From an uncultured Eubacteriales bacterium (GTDB lineage: Bacteria; Bacillota; Clostridia; Oscillospirales; CAG-272): DNA of 64,000 nt. The stretch is taken from assembly GCA_934446285.1 (NCBI GenBank), contig CAKSEI010000001.1, positions 1 through 64,000 on the forward strand, read 5' to 3'. Shown one piece after another: positions 32,544 through 40,784 of the stretch (positions within the stretch are counted from its first letter, which is position 1; the number at the start of each line of letters is the position of its first letter). The position numbers were made by a program, and so were the translations under genes. Below the pieces are notes generated by a model, which worked only from the letters and a program-made list of their open reading frames with translations, was not told where the DNA came from and ran no database searches.

Positions 32544-34934
32544 TTATTTTAGGAATGAGAAGAGTCCCTTTTTCTTTTCTTCCGGCTTCTCCTCGGGCTT
32601 TGCCTCCGTGTGGCGGATAACGCTCGGCTGCTGCTCCTCGTGTCTTACAGGTGTGACGGGTGCGCTCTCACGCTCCGAACGGAATCCTCCGTCTCTTGCG
32701 CCGCGCTCGGGTCTTCTGTCCCCTCTGTCTCCGCGGTCGCCTCTGTCGCCTCTGTCATATCTGTCTACGCGGTATGAGCCTCTGTCTCTGCGGTCGCCGT
32801 CTCTGCCGCCGCGGCGGTCGCCGTCACGGCGCTCACGCGGTGCGCGCGGCTTCTCCTCGTAGTCCGCGTATGCAAAGTCAGGTCCTTTCGCTCCGACGCC
32901 GAGGAACTTGACCGTGAAGGTATCGCCTATCTTCACTACGTCCTCAACCTTTTCCACTCTGTGGTCGGCGAGCTTGGATATGTGGCAGAGTACCTCCTTG
33001 CCGGGGGCTATCTCCACGAACGCGCCGTAGTCGGCAATGCGCGTTACCGTGCCCGTATACTTGCAGCCGACCTCCGGCTCAAATACTATTGCGTCGATAA
33101 GCTCCTTTGCCTTGTATGCGTCATCGCGGTTGACGGCGAGAATGTATACGTCGCCCGTCTCCTCAATGTCTATCTTAGCGCCCGTGTCTGCGACAATCTT
33201 CTGAATGACCTTTCCGCCCGTGCCTATTACGTCACGAATCTTCTCGGGGTCTATCTTCATCGTTATCATCTTCGGTGCGTACTTGCTGACCTCATCGCGC
33301 GGCTTGTCAATTGCCTTGAGTATATACTCATCGATGATGTAATCACGTCCCTTATGAGTGACGGCGAATGCTTCCTTTATTATCTCGGGAGTAAGTCCGT
33401 CTATCTTCAGGTCCATCTGTATGGACGTGATACCCTTATGCGTGCCCGCAACCTTGAAGTCCATATCGCCGTAGAAGTCCTCAAGTCCCTGAATGTCTAT
33501 CATGGTCATGAAGTCCGGTCCGTCGGTGATAAGTCCGCAGGAAATGCCCGCAACAGGAGCTTTTATCGGCACGCCCGCATCCATGAGTGCGAGGGTCGAG
33601 CCGCATACCGATGCCTGAGAGGTAGAGCCGTTGGACGAAACAACCTCAGACACAAGTCTCATAGCATAGGGGAACTCCTCAACGGAGGGCAGTACGGGGA
33701 TAAGCGAACGCTCAGCAAGAGCTCCGTGACCTATCTCGCGGCGTCCGGGGCTGCGCGCCGGCTTTGCCTCGCCCGTGGAATATCCGGGCATATTGTAGTG
33801 GTGCATATATCTCTTCTCGGTCTCCTCGTCAATGCCGTCGAGCATCTGGCTGTCGCTGAGAGGGCCTAAGGTCGCGACGGTGAGAACCTGAGTCTGACCG
33901 CGCGTGAAAAGTCCCGAGCCATGCGCACGGGGCAGCAGACCTACCTCCGCCGCGAGCGGGCGTATCTCGTCAAGGGCGCGTCCGTCCACACGCTTGTGGT
34001 CGACAAGCAGCCAACGGCGCACAATCTTCTTCTGTATCTTATATACAAGCTCATCCATCATGCCGTCAAGTCCCTCGTACTTGTCGCCGAAGGTAGCTAT
34101 GATGTCGTCGCAGATGGGGACCATCTTCTCGTCGCGGACATTCTTGTCATCCGTGTCGAGAGCCTCCATTACCGCCTTTTCGCAATGAGCGAATATCTCA
34201 TCAAACATATCGTGGTCAAGCTCGCCCGACTCGTAGGTGAACTTCGGCTTGCCGACCTCGGCTACTATGCCGTCGATGAACGTGCACAGCTTCTTTATCT
34301 CCTCGTGAGCGGTCATGATGGCATCAAACATCGTGTCGTCGTCGACCTCGTTTGCGCCCGCCTCAATCATGACAACCTTCTCATGAGAGCCGGCAACCGT
34401 CAGCTGCAGGTCGCTCTTCGCACGCTGCTCAAGCGTCGGGTTCATGACTACCTCGCCGTCGCAAAGTCCCATGAATACGCCCGCGATAGGTCCGTTCCAC
34501 GGAATATCCGATATGGAAAGGGCGATAGACGCGCCTATCATGGCGGTTATCTCGGGTGAGCAGTCGGGGTCAACGCTCATAACCGTAAGGCTCAGCGAAA
34601 CATCGTTGCGCAAATCCTTCGGGAAGAGCGGGCGAATGGGGCGGTCGATGACGCGGGAGGTAAGGATGGCCTTCTCACCCGGTCTGCCCTCACGGCGCAG
34701 GTAGCCGCCGGGAATTCTGCCGACGGAATACATCTTCTCCTCGTAGTCTACGGAAAGAGGCAGAAAATCAATGCCCTCGCGCGGTTTCGCGCTCGCGGTG
34801 GCACAGCAGAGCACGCATGTATCGCCGTACTTCACCATGACCGAGCCGTTCGCAAGTCCCGCGAGCTTGCCGTGCTCTACAACAAGGGGTCTGCCCGCCA
34901 GCTCATAGGTAAACGTCTTAAAATTCTCAAACAT
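32544..34934 (-). CDS. pnp: Polyribonucleotide nucleotidyltransferase (PNPase)
   Basis: 796 aa. Two RNase PH domains with the helical linker, then KH (IRDVIGTGGKVIQKI) and S1 (TGTVTRIADYGAFVEI) domains. It degrades RNA from the 3' end using phosphate. The ATG at 34934 gives MFENFKTF and follows GGAGGA; a longer in-frame start lies in the leader. The last 105 or so residues are an unusual low-complexity tail: Arg/Asp/Gly repeats (DRGDRGDRGDR), a Glu/Lys/Pro part, and a conserved-looking end, KKKGLFSFLK. It follows rpsO, with a large leader hairpin between them. Confidence 0.96.
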   Translation of the reverse strand: MFENFKTFTYELAGRPLVVEHGKLAGLANGSVMVKYGDTCVLCCATASAKPREGIDFLPLSVDYEEKMYSVGRIPGGYLRREGRPGEKAILTSRVIDRPIRPLFPKDLRNDVSLSLTVMSVDPDCSPEITAMIGASIALSISDIPWNGPIAGVFMGLCDGEVVMNPTLEQRAKSDLQLTVAGSHEKVVMIEAGANEVDDDTMFDAIMTAHEEIKKLCTFIDGIVAEVGKPKFTYESGELDHDMFDEIFAHCEKAVMEALDTDDKNVRDEKMVPICDDIIATFGDKYEGLDGMMDELVYKIQKKIVRRWLLVDHKRVDGRALDEIRPLAAEVGLLPRAHGSGLFTRGQTQVLTVATLGPLSDSQMLDGIDEETEKRYMHHYNMPGYSTGEAKPARSPGRREIGHGALAERSLIPVLPSVEEFPYAMRLVSEVVSSNGSTSQASVCGSTLALMDAGVPIKAPVAGISCGLITDGPDFMTMIDIQGLEDFYGDMDFKVAGTHKGITSIQMDLKIDGLTPEIIKEAFAVTHKGRDYIIDEYILKAIDKPRDEVSKYAPKMITMKIDPEKIRDVIGTGGKVIQKIVADTGAKIDIEETGDVYILAVNRDDAYKAKELIDAIVFEPEVGCKYTGTVTRIADYGAFVEIAPGKEVLCHISKLADHRVEKVEDVVKIGDTFTVKFLGVGAKGPDFAYADYEEKPRAPRERRDGDRRGGRDGDRRDRGSYRVDRYDRGDRGDRGDRGDRRPERGARDGGFRSERESAPVTPVRHEEQQPSVIRHTEAKPEEKPEEKKKGLFSFLK

Positions 34935-34970
34935 TAAAATGTTCCTCCAAATTTTTATAAACACCGTCCC

Positions 34971-35027
34971 CTTTAGCACTTAAAACCGACCGTATGCCGT
35001 GCATACGCGCGCTTTTAACTGCTAAAG
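34971..35027 (-). other. Long stem-loop in the rpsO-pnp intergenic transcript
   Basis: CTTTAGCA/TGCTAAAG (8 bp), one C-C mismatch, TTAAAA/TTTTAA (6 bp), an internal loop, then CGTATGC-cgt-GCATACG (7 bp). The pnp leader of E. coli has a comparable RNase III-cleaved stem used for PNPase autoregulation; the position here is the same. Confidence 0.6.
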
Positions 35028-35091
35028 ACAGGGCGGACTTTTACTTAAAAACGCAAGTACGGCTCGCACAAAAAATGCGCGAGCCTACTGC

Positions 35092-35355
35092 TTACTTTCT
35101 GATACCCAGCTTCTCAATGATTGCGCGGTAACGCTCAATATCCGTCTTCTGCAGATAACCGAGAAGGTTTCTGCGGTGACCGACCATTTTCAGCATGCCT
35201 CTGCGGCTGTGATGGTCCTTCTTATTTGCCTTGAGATGCTCGGTGAGCGTGTTGATTCTGCTCGTCAGGACGGCGATCTGAACCTCGGGCGAGCCTGTGT
35301 CGCCGGGATGAGTGGCATAAGCCTCGATTATCGCCTGCTTTTCTTCTTTTGTCAT
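35092..35355 (-). CDS. rpsO: 30S ribosomal protein S15
   Basis: 87 aa, the standard S15 length, with the diagnostic [16 protein letters not shown] near 16-31 and [19 protein letters not shown] near 47-65. It binds 16S rRNA in the platform of the small subunit. The rpsO-pnp order is conserved across bacteria. A GGCTCGC/GCGCGAGCC hairpin lies just after the stop. Confidence 0.97.
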   Translation of the reverse strand: MTKEEKQAIIEAYATHPGDTGSPEVQIAVLTSRINTLTEHLKANKKDHHSRRGMLKMVGHRRNLLGYLQKTDIERYRAIIEKLGIRK

Positions 35356-35462
35356 TTTTTCACCTCTTATTTTTATTACGGAGAACCAAGCCTACGGCGG
35401 GTGAAACGCGCGATGCGCCTTTTCCCGTAAGCATAGTCCGCGTACTTACACATTGTATCATA

Positions 35463-35491
35463 TAAAACCGAAAAAGTAAATACCTTTTTCC
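35463..35491 (-). promoter_or_regulatory. Promoter of rpsO-pnp
   Basis: On the minus strand TTTACT and TACAAT are 17 bp apart, roughly 110 bp before the rpsO ATG. Exact ends are approximate. Confidence 0.5.
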
Positions 35492-35497
35492 GAATTT

Positions 35498-36934
35498 TTA
35501 CGGCTCAATCGGCTCGAGCGGCGGTTCGCTCGGCTCTGTCGGCTCGGTTACGGGCTCGCTCGGCTCGGTAGGTGCCGCCGGCTCTGCCGCTCCGCACCAT
35601 ATGCACGCGCCTCTCTCGTATTTATGCGCTGCCTTTCTGCCGCTTTCAAGACCGCACTTCTTACACGTAGCAGCCTTCTCGCAGGTCGCCTCGGAAAAGT
35701 CGTGGCCGCTCGTCGCGATCCTCTCGGTATAGCTGTCCCCGCACACGGAGCACTTATACACCTTTTCGCCGTCCTGATAGCAGGTCGGCTCGCTCTGCGA
35801 CTCTAAAGCATAAGTATGCCCCTTGGCGGCAATCTGCTCCTCCTCCGAGAATGAGCAGACACTGCACTTGCGTGTGACTGTTCCCGGCTCGGTGCATGTT
35901 GCCTCCTTTGTCACCGTCTCGGTAAAGCTATGTCCCTTCGCGGGAATGACCTCCGTGGATTTAGCCCCGCATGAGAGGCAGGTCAGGCGATACTCGCCGT
36001 TTGACGTGCACGTCGCCGCTCTATTCGTCTGGCGCAGCCACTTGTGCGAGCCGGCGGCGATATGGGTTATCTCTGTATGTCCGCATCTCTTGCAGACAGA
36101 CTTGACATCTCCCGCCTCCACGCATGATTTGCGCATATCGGTTATCTCATAGTCGTGCCCAAGCTTCGGCTGCTCCTCGGAGTAGCTGTCGCCGCAGCGT
36201 GAGCAGGTATATCGCACTCTCCCCGACTTCTCGCAGGTCGCCTCTTCTCCCGACTTAACATAGTCGTGACCGAGCGCCGGAACGTCGACCTCGCCCTTGA
36301 CAAAGCCGCACTTTGAGCATACTATCCTGCCCGTACCGCCCTGCAGGCACGTGACCTTATCTCCCGGGACGGTCTCAAAGGTATGCTCACACGAAGTAAC
36401 GGCACTCGGTGCGATACCCGTCTCCTCGCCCGCGATTGCGCGCGCGAAAAGCACAGACATCGCAAGGCACAGAACCGCCGCCGCACAGCAGGTTATCACT
36501 CTGCCGCGCTTAGTCCTGAGAAACGGAATTTTGTCAAAAATGCCCGGTTCTCTCTCGGGCTCGCCCGCCCGCGCGACAAGCTGCTCGTCGTAATACTCAA
36601 GTATCAGCCCGCGTCCGTCAGCCTTTCCGCCGCGGACTTTGCCCTCTCCGTGCGTAGTATCGGTATCCGCTGCGCTCTGCACGGGAGCGGACGAATTTTT
36701 ATCCTCCGTATCAACCGTATCATCCGTCGGATTCTCCGTCACTGCTCCCTCCGCATCGGGAGAAAGGCGCTCGGAGTACTCCGCCGCACGTCCGTCCGCG
36801 GACGGAAAAGTATATATATCGGTCGGCTGCACATCGCCCTTTGCCGCCGCAGCTCCTACAGAATGCTCCGCACGGAACTCGGCAAAGGTCATTTTCCTGC
36901 CGCCGCAGACTATTTTTTTTACTCTGAATTTCAT
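35498..36934 (-). CDS. Single-pass membrane protein with seven extracellular zinc-ribbon-like repeats
   Basis: 478 aa. A mainly acidic N-terminal region (1-140), one TM (about 145-167), then seven repeats of about 38 residues (about 182-457), and a Glu/Pro/Thr tail (EPTEPSEP type). Each repeat has TC...G...C..CG......GH(D/S/T)(Y/F), so it offers three Cys and one or two His, consistent with metal binding or disulfides. The first and last repeats are divergent. Topology (N terminus inside) is inferred from the RTKRGR stretch just before the TM. Similar repeats occur in clostridial surface proteins, but no function is known to me. It has its own promoter. Confidence 0.8.
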   Translation of the reverse strand: MKFRVKKIVCGGRKMTFAEFRAEHSVGAAAAKGDVQPTDIYTFPSADGRAAEYSERLSPDAEGAVTENPTDDTVDTEDKNSSAPVQSAADTDTTHGEGKVRGGKADGRGLILEYYDEQLVARAGEPEREPGIFDKIPFLRTKRGRVITCCAAAVLCLAMSVLFARAIAGEETGIAPSAVTSCEHTFETVPGDKVTCLQGGTGRIVCSKCGFVKGEVDVPALGHDYVKSGEEATCEKSGRVRYTCSRCGDSYSEEQPKLGHDYEITDMRKSCVEAGDVKSVCKRCGHTEITHIAAGSHKWLRQTNRAATCTSNGEYRLTCLSCGAKSTEVIPAKGHSFTETVTKEATCTEPGTVTRKCSVCSFSEEEQIAAKGHTYALESQSEPTCYQDGEKVYKCSVCGDSYTERIATSGHDFSEATCEKAATCKKCGLESGRKAAHKYERGACIWCGAAEPAAPTEPSEPVTEPTEPSEPPLEPIEP

Positions 36935-36964
36935 GATATCACCCGTAATAAGTATGCCGCAAAG

Positions 36965-36990
36965 CGTCGTCCGTCAAACAGACGACGTGC
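36965..36990. other. Hairpin upstream of the zinc-ribbon repeat protein
   Basis: CGTCGTC and GACGACG separated by about nine bases, in the untranslated leader. Possible regulatory or processing element; no T-run. Confidence 0.35.
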
Positions 36991-37024
36991 GGTCGGTGCA
37001 AAAATCCCGTGTATTTACAAAGCT

Positions 37025-37053
37025 ATTTTAACACATATAATCAAAAATGTCCA
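37025..37053 (-). promoter_or_regulatory. Promoter of the zinc-ribbon repeat protein
   Basis: TGGACA (37048-37053) and TAAAAT (37025-37030) on the minus strand, 17-bp spacer. Confidence 0.6.
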
Positions 37054-37143
37054 TATGCTCTTTGTAAATGTTGCCCGCTCTCTAATTCATATTCGCAATG
37101 CAGCGGGAAAATGCGCCCGGGGTTGTTCGCCGTAAAAAGCGAT

Positions 37144-37180
37144 ATGTACCCCCATGCCGATATACGGCATCGGGAGTACA
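37144..37180 (-). terminator. Hairpin after the transglutaminase/SLH gene
   Basis: TGTACTCCC-gATGCCG pairs with CGGCATgGGGGTACA, 11 bp after the stop. There is no strong T-run, so termination is likely but not certain. Confidence 0.5.
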
Positions 37181-37190
37181 CATCAAACGG

Positions 37191-38972
37191 TTATTTATTC
37201 GCGGTGAGATATCTTACAAGTATCGCTGCGACCTGTGCGCGCGTTGCGTTGCCCTGCGGCTGTACATTCAGCGTACTGCCGTTGGCAATGCCGTTTACCA
37301 AGCCCTTTTCGTATGCCCACGCAAGGCTCTTCTTTGCGTATGACGATACGTCGCTCCAGTCTGCGAACATGCCCTTCGCACCCGCGGTGTCAATATCTCC
37401 GATACCGCCGTTTTTGTAGCTCTCGTATCTGCAGAGTATCGCCGCAAGCTGCTCACGGGTTATCTTGCCCGTAGGAGCGAATTCCGTCTCGGTCATGCCG
37501 TTGACAATCCCGTTTTTATACGCCCACTTGACCGCGTCCGCGTAATATTTCTTATTGCCCACGTCTGTGAAAGGGTTTTCTATGCCGTTAACAGACGGGC
37601 TGCCCTCCATACGGTATATAACCGTGACAAGCATTCCGCGCTCCATGGCGGTATCGGGTGCGAATTCAGTCGTCGAAACTCCGTTGAATAGTCCGCGGGA
37701 GACCGCCTCCTTTACATCCTTATAGAACCACTTCTTCGGCGTTACGTCCGTGAATACAAGTGCGCCGTCCGTCGAGCCTATCTTCGCCGTCTCGCTCTTC
37801 CACTCGCCGTTTATTCCCTTTGAGAGGATAACACGCAGCGTCCCGTCGGGCATGGCATACGAGCCGAATATATCCCCGACATCGTTCCAATAGTCGCGCG
37901 AATACAGCTCCGATATCGTGCACGCAATCGGATTGTATGCGTAAACGTGCTTCGCATCATTGAAGATTAGGCTGCCATTATACAACGACAGGCCCGAATA
38001 TGTACCGTTGTAGTACGATACGTCATCGTACCACGGTCTCCATATTGCCTCCCTCGGAAGGACCGATGTGAGCTTGTCGTTTGCGGGATTGTAGGTGAAA
38101 AGCCCGCCGTCCGCATATACGTAGTATTTTCCGCGGAACGGCACGATGGCGGATGAACCCCATGTCCCGTAAGGTGAACTGCCGTCGGAATACTTGTACT
38201 TATCGTACTTTTGCGACGTGCATTCATAAAGCTTTACTCCGCCTTTGTGATATAAGAAATTCTCATCCGAACGCATAAAGTAAAGGTGATCCGCCTTGCC
38301 GTAAAAGCTCGGGATATCATTACTTCCCACCGGGTCGTCGTAGGTCACGTCAACATTGTACCACTCGCCGCCGACTTTTACGATATTCCACATGTGGTTC
38401 ATCTCTTCACTTATGACAAAGTCGCAGTCGATGCCTACCGAGCGTAGAACATATGCGTAAAAATACGCATATCCCTGGCACACTCCCTTGCCCCATTTGA
38501 CAAAGTTATATATGTCTCTCACGGTATAGTCGAGGTCATACTCGTATTTCGCCGCTATGGCATCATGCATGAGCAGGGCTTTCTCAAAGTCGGACGCCCC
38601 GTCGGGGATAATCTCGGTAAGGGCGCTTACCTCCGCATCAACCGCAGCGAGACGCTCCTTATATTCGGAAAGCGAAAGCGAATAGCGCGGCTCGACCTCC
38701 GTGACCTTGCCGTTTATATCCCTGCTGAACGCATATGTGCCCGTATAATGGAAAAGCTCGGGGAATTCGTTTAGTATACTCTTCATGATACCGCTCAGTT
38801 TCTCGGCGTCGATATCATAGTCCGAGATATCAATAAGCGTCTCACACCCGGTCATTGCCGAGTATATACAGTCTGCGGCATCCGCCGTGTTATCCGACGC
38901 ACCCGTTCCCGCAAATGAAAACAGGCAGACACACAAGACAAGCGCCGTCATCGCGGAAATAATTCTCTTCAT
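37191..38972 (-). CDS. Surface protein with transglutaminase-like domain and three SLH repeats
   Basis: 593 aa. A signal peptide (1-25) precedes a transglutaminase-like domain with the triad C165 (GKGVCQGYAYF), H193 (NHMWNIV) and D208 (WYNVDVTYDD). A beta-rich middle region (about 230-405) follows, then three SLH repeats (about 412-593: KKWFYKDVKEAVSRGLFNG and relatives), which should bind secondary cell-wall polymer. It is probably a cell-wall-bound cysteine peptidase or crosslinker. GGAGG lies before the ATG. It follows pepF by 21 bp and probably belongs to the same transcript. Confidence 0.9.
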   Translation of the reverse strand: MKRIISAMTALVLCVCLFSFAGTGASDNTADAADCIYSAMTGCETLIDISDYDIDAEKLSGIMKSILNEFPELFHYTGTYAFSRDINGKVTEVEPRYSLSLSEYKERLAAVDAEVSALTEIIPDGASDFEKALLMHDAIAAKYEYDLDYTVRDIYNFVKWGKGVCQGYAYFYAYVLRSVGIDCDFVISEEMNHMWNIVKVGGEWYNVDVTYDDPVGSNDIPSFYGKADHLYFMRSDENFLYHKGGVKLYECTSQKYDKYKYSDGSSPYGTWGSSAIVPFRGKYYVYADGGLFTYNPANDKLTSVLPREAIWRPWYDDVSYYNGTYSGLSLYNGSLIFNDAKHVYAYNPIACTISELYSRDYWNDVGDIFGSYAMPDGTLRVILSKGINGEWKSETAKIGSTDGALVFTDVTPKKWFYKDVKEAVSRGLFNGVSTTEFAPDTAMERGMLVTVIYRMEGSPSVNGIENPFTDVGNKKYYADAVKWAYKNGIVNGMTETEFAPTGKITREQLAAILCRYESYKNGGIGDIDTAGAKGMFADWSDVSSYAKKSLAWAYEKGLVNGIANGSTLNVQPQGNATRAQVAAILVRYLTANK

Positions 38973-38993
38973 AAAAGCCTCCGGTTTATTTTT

Positions 38994-40784
38994 TTATTTA
39001 AGCAGGTCTTCCATCTCGTCGACAAGCCCCGAGAAGAGCTTTACAGCCTCCTCAATCGGCGCCGGGCTCGCCATATCGACACCCGCACCGCGCAGAAGAG
39101 CTATCGGATCTTTCGAGCATCCGCCCGAGAGGAAACCGAGATAGTCGCGTGCGGCGCTCTCTCCGCCCGTGAGAATTCTGTTGGCGAGAGCCACTGCGGC
39201 GCAGAAGCCGGTCGAATACTGAAAAACATAGAAGTTATAATAAAAGTGCGGTATTCTCGCCCACTCGTAGGATATTTCCTTATCGACCGTGACGGCAGGT
39301 CCGTAGTAGTCGCAGTTGAGCTTATAGTAGATATCGTTGAGGACTTCGGAGGTAAGCGTCGTACCGCTCTCGGTAAGCGAGCTTATCTTCCTCTCAAACT
39401 CGGCAAACATTGTCTGGCGGTAGAGGGTCGTGCGGAACTGCTCAAGGAAATAGTTTATAAGGTAAGCGCGTGTGCGTTTGTCCTCGGTCTTTGAGAGCAG
39501 GTGGCGCATGAGCAGCACCTCATTGCAGGTGGATGCGACCTCGGCTACGAATATCACGTAGTCGGAATAAACTACGGGCTGATTTTCCTTTGAGAGATAG
39601 GAATGGAGCGAATGCCCCATCTCGTGGATAAGCGTAAACTGGCTGTCGAGCGTGCCCGTGTAGTTGAGCAGCACATACGGGTGCGGACGCGCGCCCGAGG
39701 AATATGCGCCGGAGCGCTTGCCTCTGTTCTCGTACACGTCTATCCAACGGTTGTCAAAGCCCTCCTTGATAACGCGGCAATAATCCTCGCCGAGCGGCTC
39801 TAACGCCTCAAGACATGTCTTTTTCGCCTGCTCAAAGGGTATCTTCACGTCCGCGTCGGCGACTATCGGAACATAAAGGTCGTACATATGCAATTCGTCA
39901 AGTCCGAGCAGCTTCTTGCGCAGCGCAGCATAGCGGTGCATAGGCTCGATATTCGCGCGGACGGTATCGATGAGATTGTGATAAACCTCGACGGGGACTT
40001 CGTTCGCGGTAAGAGCCGCCTCAAGTGCGCTCGGATATTTTCTCGCGCGGGAGTAGAAACAAAGCTGCTTATTCTGAGCGTCGAGAGTTGCGGCAATGGT
40101 ATTTTCAAAGGAGTGATACGTCTCGTGCAGCTTGCGGAAAGCGTCGGCGCGCACGTTTCTGTCCGCCGAGGTACGGTATACCGCGTAGCCGCCCTCGGTA
40201 AGCGGCTTCTTCCCGTCCTTTGTTTCCACATCGGGGAAACGCAAATCCGCATCGCACAGCTTAGAGAATATATCCTCCGGGGCGTTTGCCATCTCGCCCG
40301 AGAGTGCGAGCAGCTTTTCCTCGCCCTCGGTGAGCGTGTGAGCGCGCTTTACAAGTATGCGGTCTATGGCATGGCGGTAAAGCTCAAGCCCCGGCTCGGT
40401 TTTATACATTTCCTCAAGTTTTTCGGACTCTATGCTCATTATCTCCGGAGCAGCGAAAGCGGAGGCGGCGGAGGTTGAGACAAGCAGGCTGTAGGCTCTG
40501 CCGCGCATCTCGGCGTACTTACCGACCGCCGTGTCCTCGTCGCCCTTGAGTGCTGCGTAATGATATACCGCACCCAGCTCTATGTCAGCCGCGTCTGACG
40601 CACGGAAGAAATCAAGCAGTGCTGTCGCGTCATGCAGTCTGCCCTGATAAGACGCTGTTTTCTCCGGTATCTTCTGCGCCTTTTTGTACGCCTCCTCCCA
40701 CGCCTCGTCGCTTTGGAAGATGTCCTCGGTCGCCCATGTGTCGCGGGGATCGACCTCGCTTCGTGTCTTTACCTTATCACTCAT
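38994..40784 (-). CDS. pepF: Oligoendopeptidase F
   Basis: 596 aa, M3B zinc metallopeptidase. The catalytic motif is HEMGH (387-391), with the third ligand Glu about 28 residues later in AEVASTCNE. It degrades short peptides in the cytoplasm. The ATG at 40784 (MSDKVKTRSEVDPRDTW) has AAGGAG upstream and overlaps the preceding gene by 8 bp; an earlier in-frame ATG would extend further into that gene. Confidence 0.95.
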   Translation of the reverse strand: MSDKVKTRSEVDPRDTWATEDIFQSDEAWEEAYKKAQKIPEKTASYQGRLHDATALLDFFRASDAADIELGAVYHYAALKGDEDTAVGKYAEMRGRAYSLLVSTSAASAFAAPEIMSIESEKLEEMYKTEPGLELYRHAIDRILVKRAHTLTEGEEKLLALSGEMANAPEDIFSKLCDADLRFPDVETKDGKKPLTEGGYAVYRTSADRNVRADAFRKLHETYHSFENTIAATLDAQNKQLCFYSRARKYPSALEAALTANEVPVEVYHNLIDTVRANIEPMHRYAALRKKLLGLDELHMYDLYVPIVADADVKIPFEQAKKTCLEALEPLGEDYCRVIKEGFDNRWIDVYENRGKRSGAYSSGARPHPYVLLNYTGTLDSQFTLIHEMGHSLHSYLSKENQPVVYSDYVIFVAEVASTCNEVLLMRHLLSKTEDKRTRAYLINYFLEQFRTTLYRQTMFAEFERKISSLTESGTTLTSEVLNDIYYKLNCDYYGPAVTVDKEISYEWARIPHFYYNFYVFQYSTGFCAAVALANRILTGGESAARDYLGFLSGGCSKDPIALLRGAGVDMASPAPIEEAVKLFSGLVDEMEDLLK

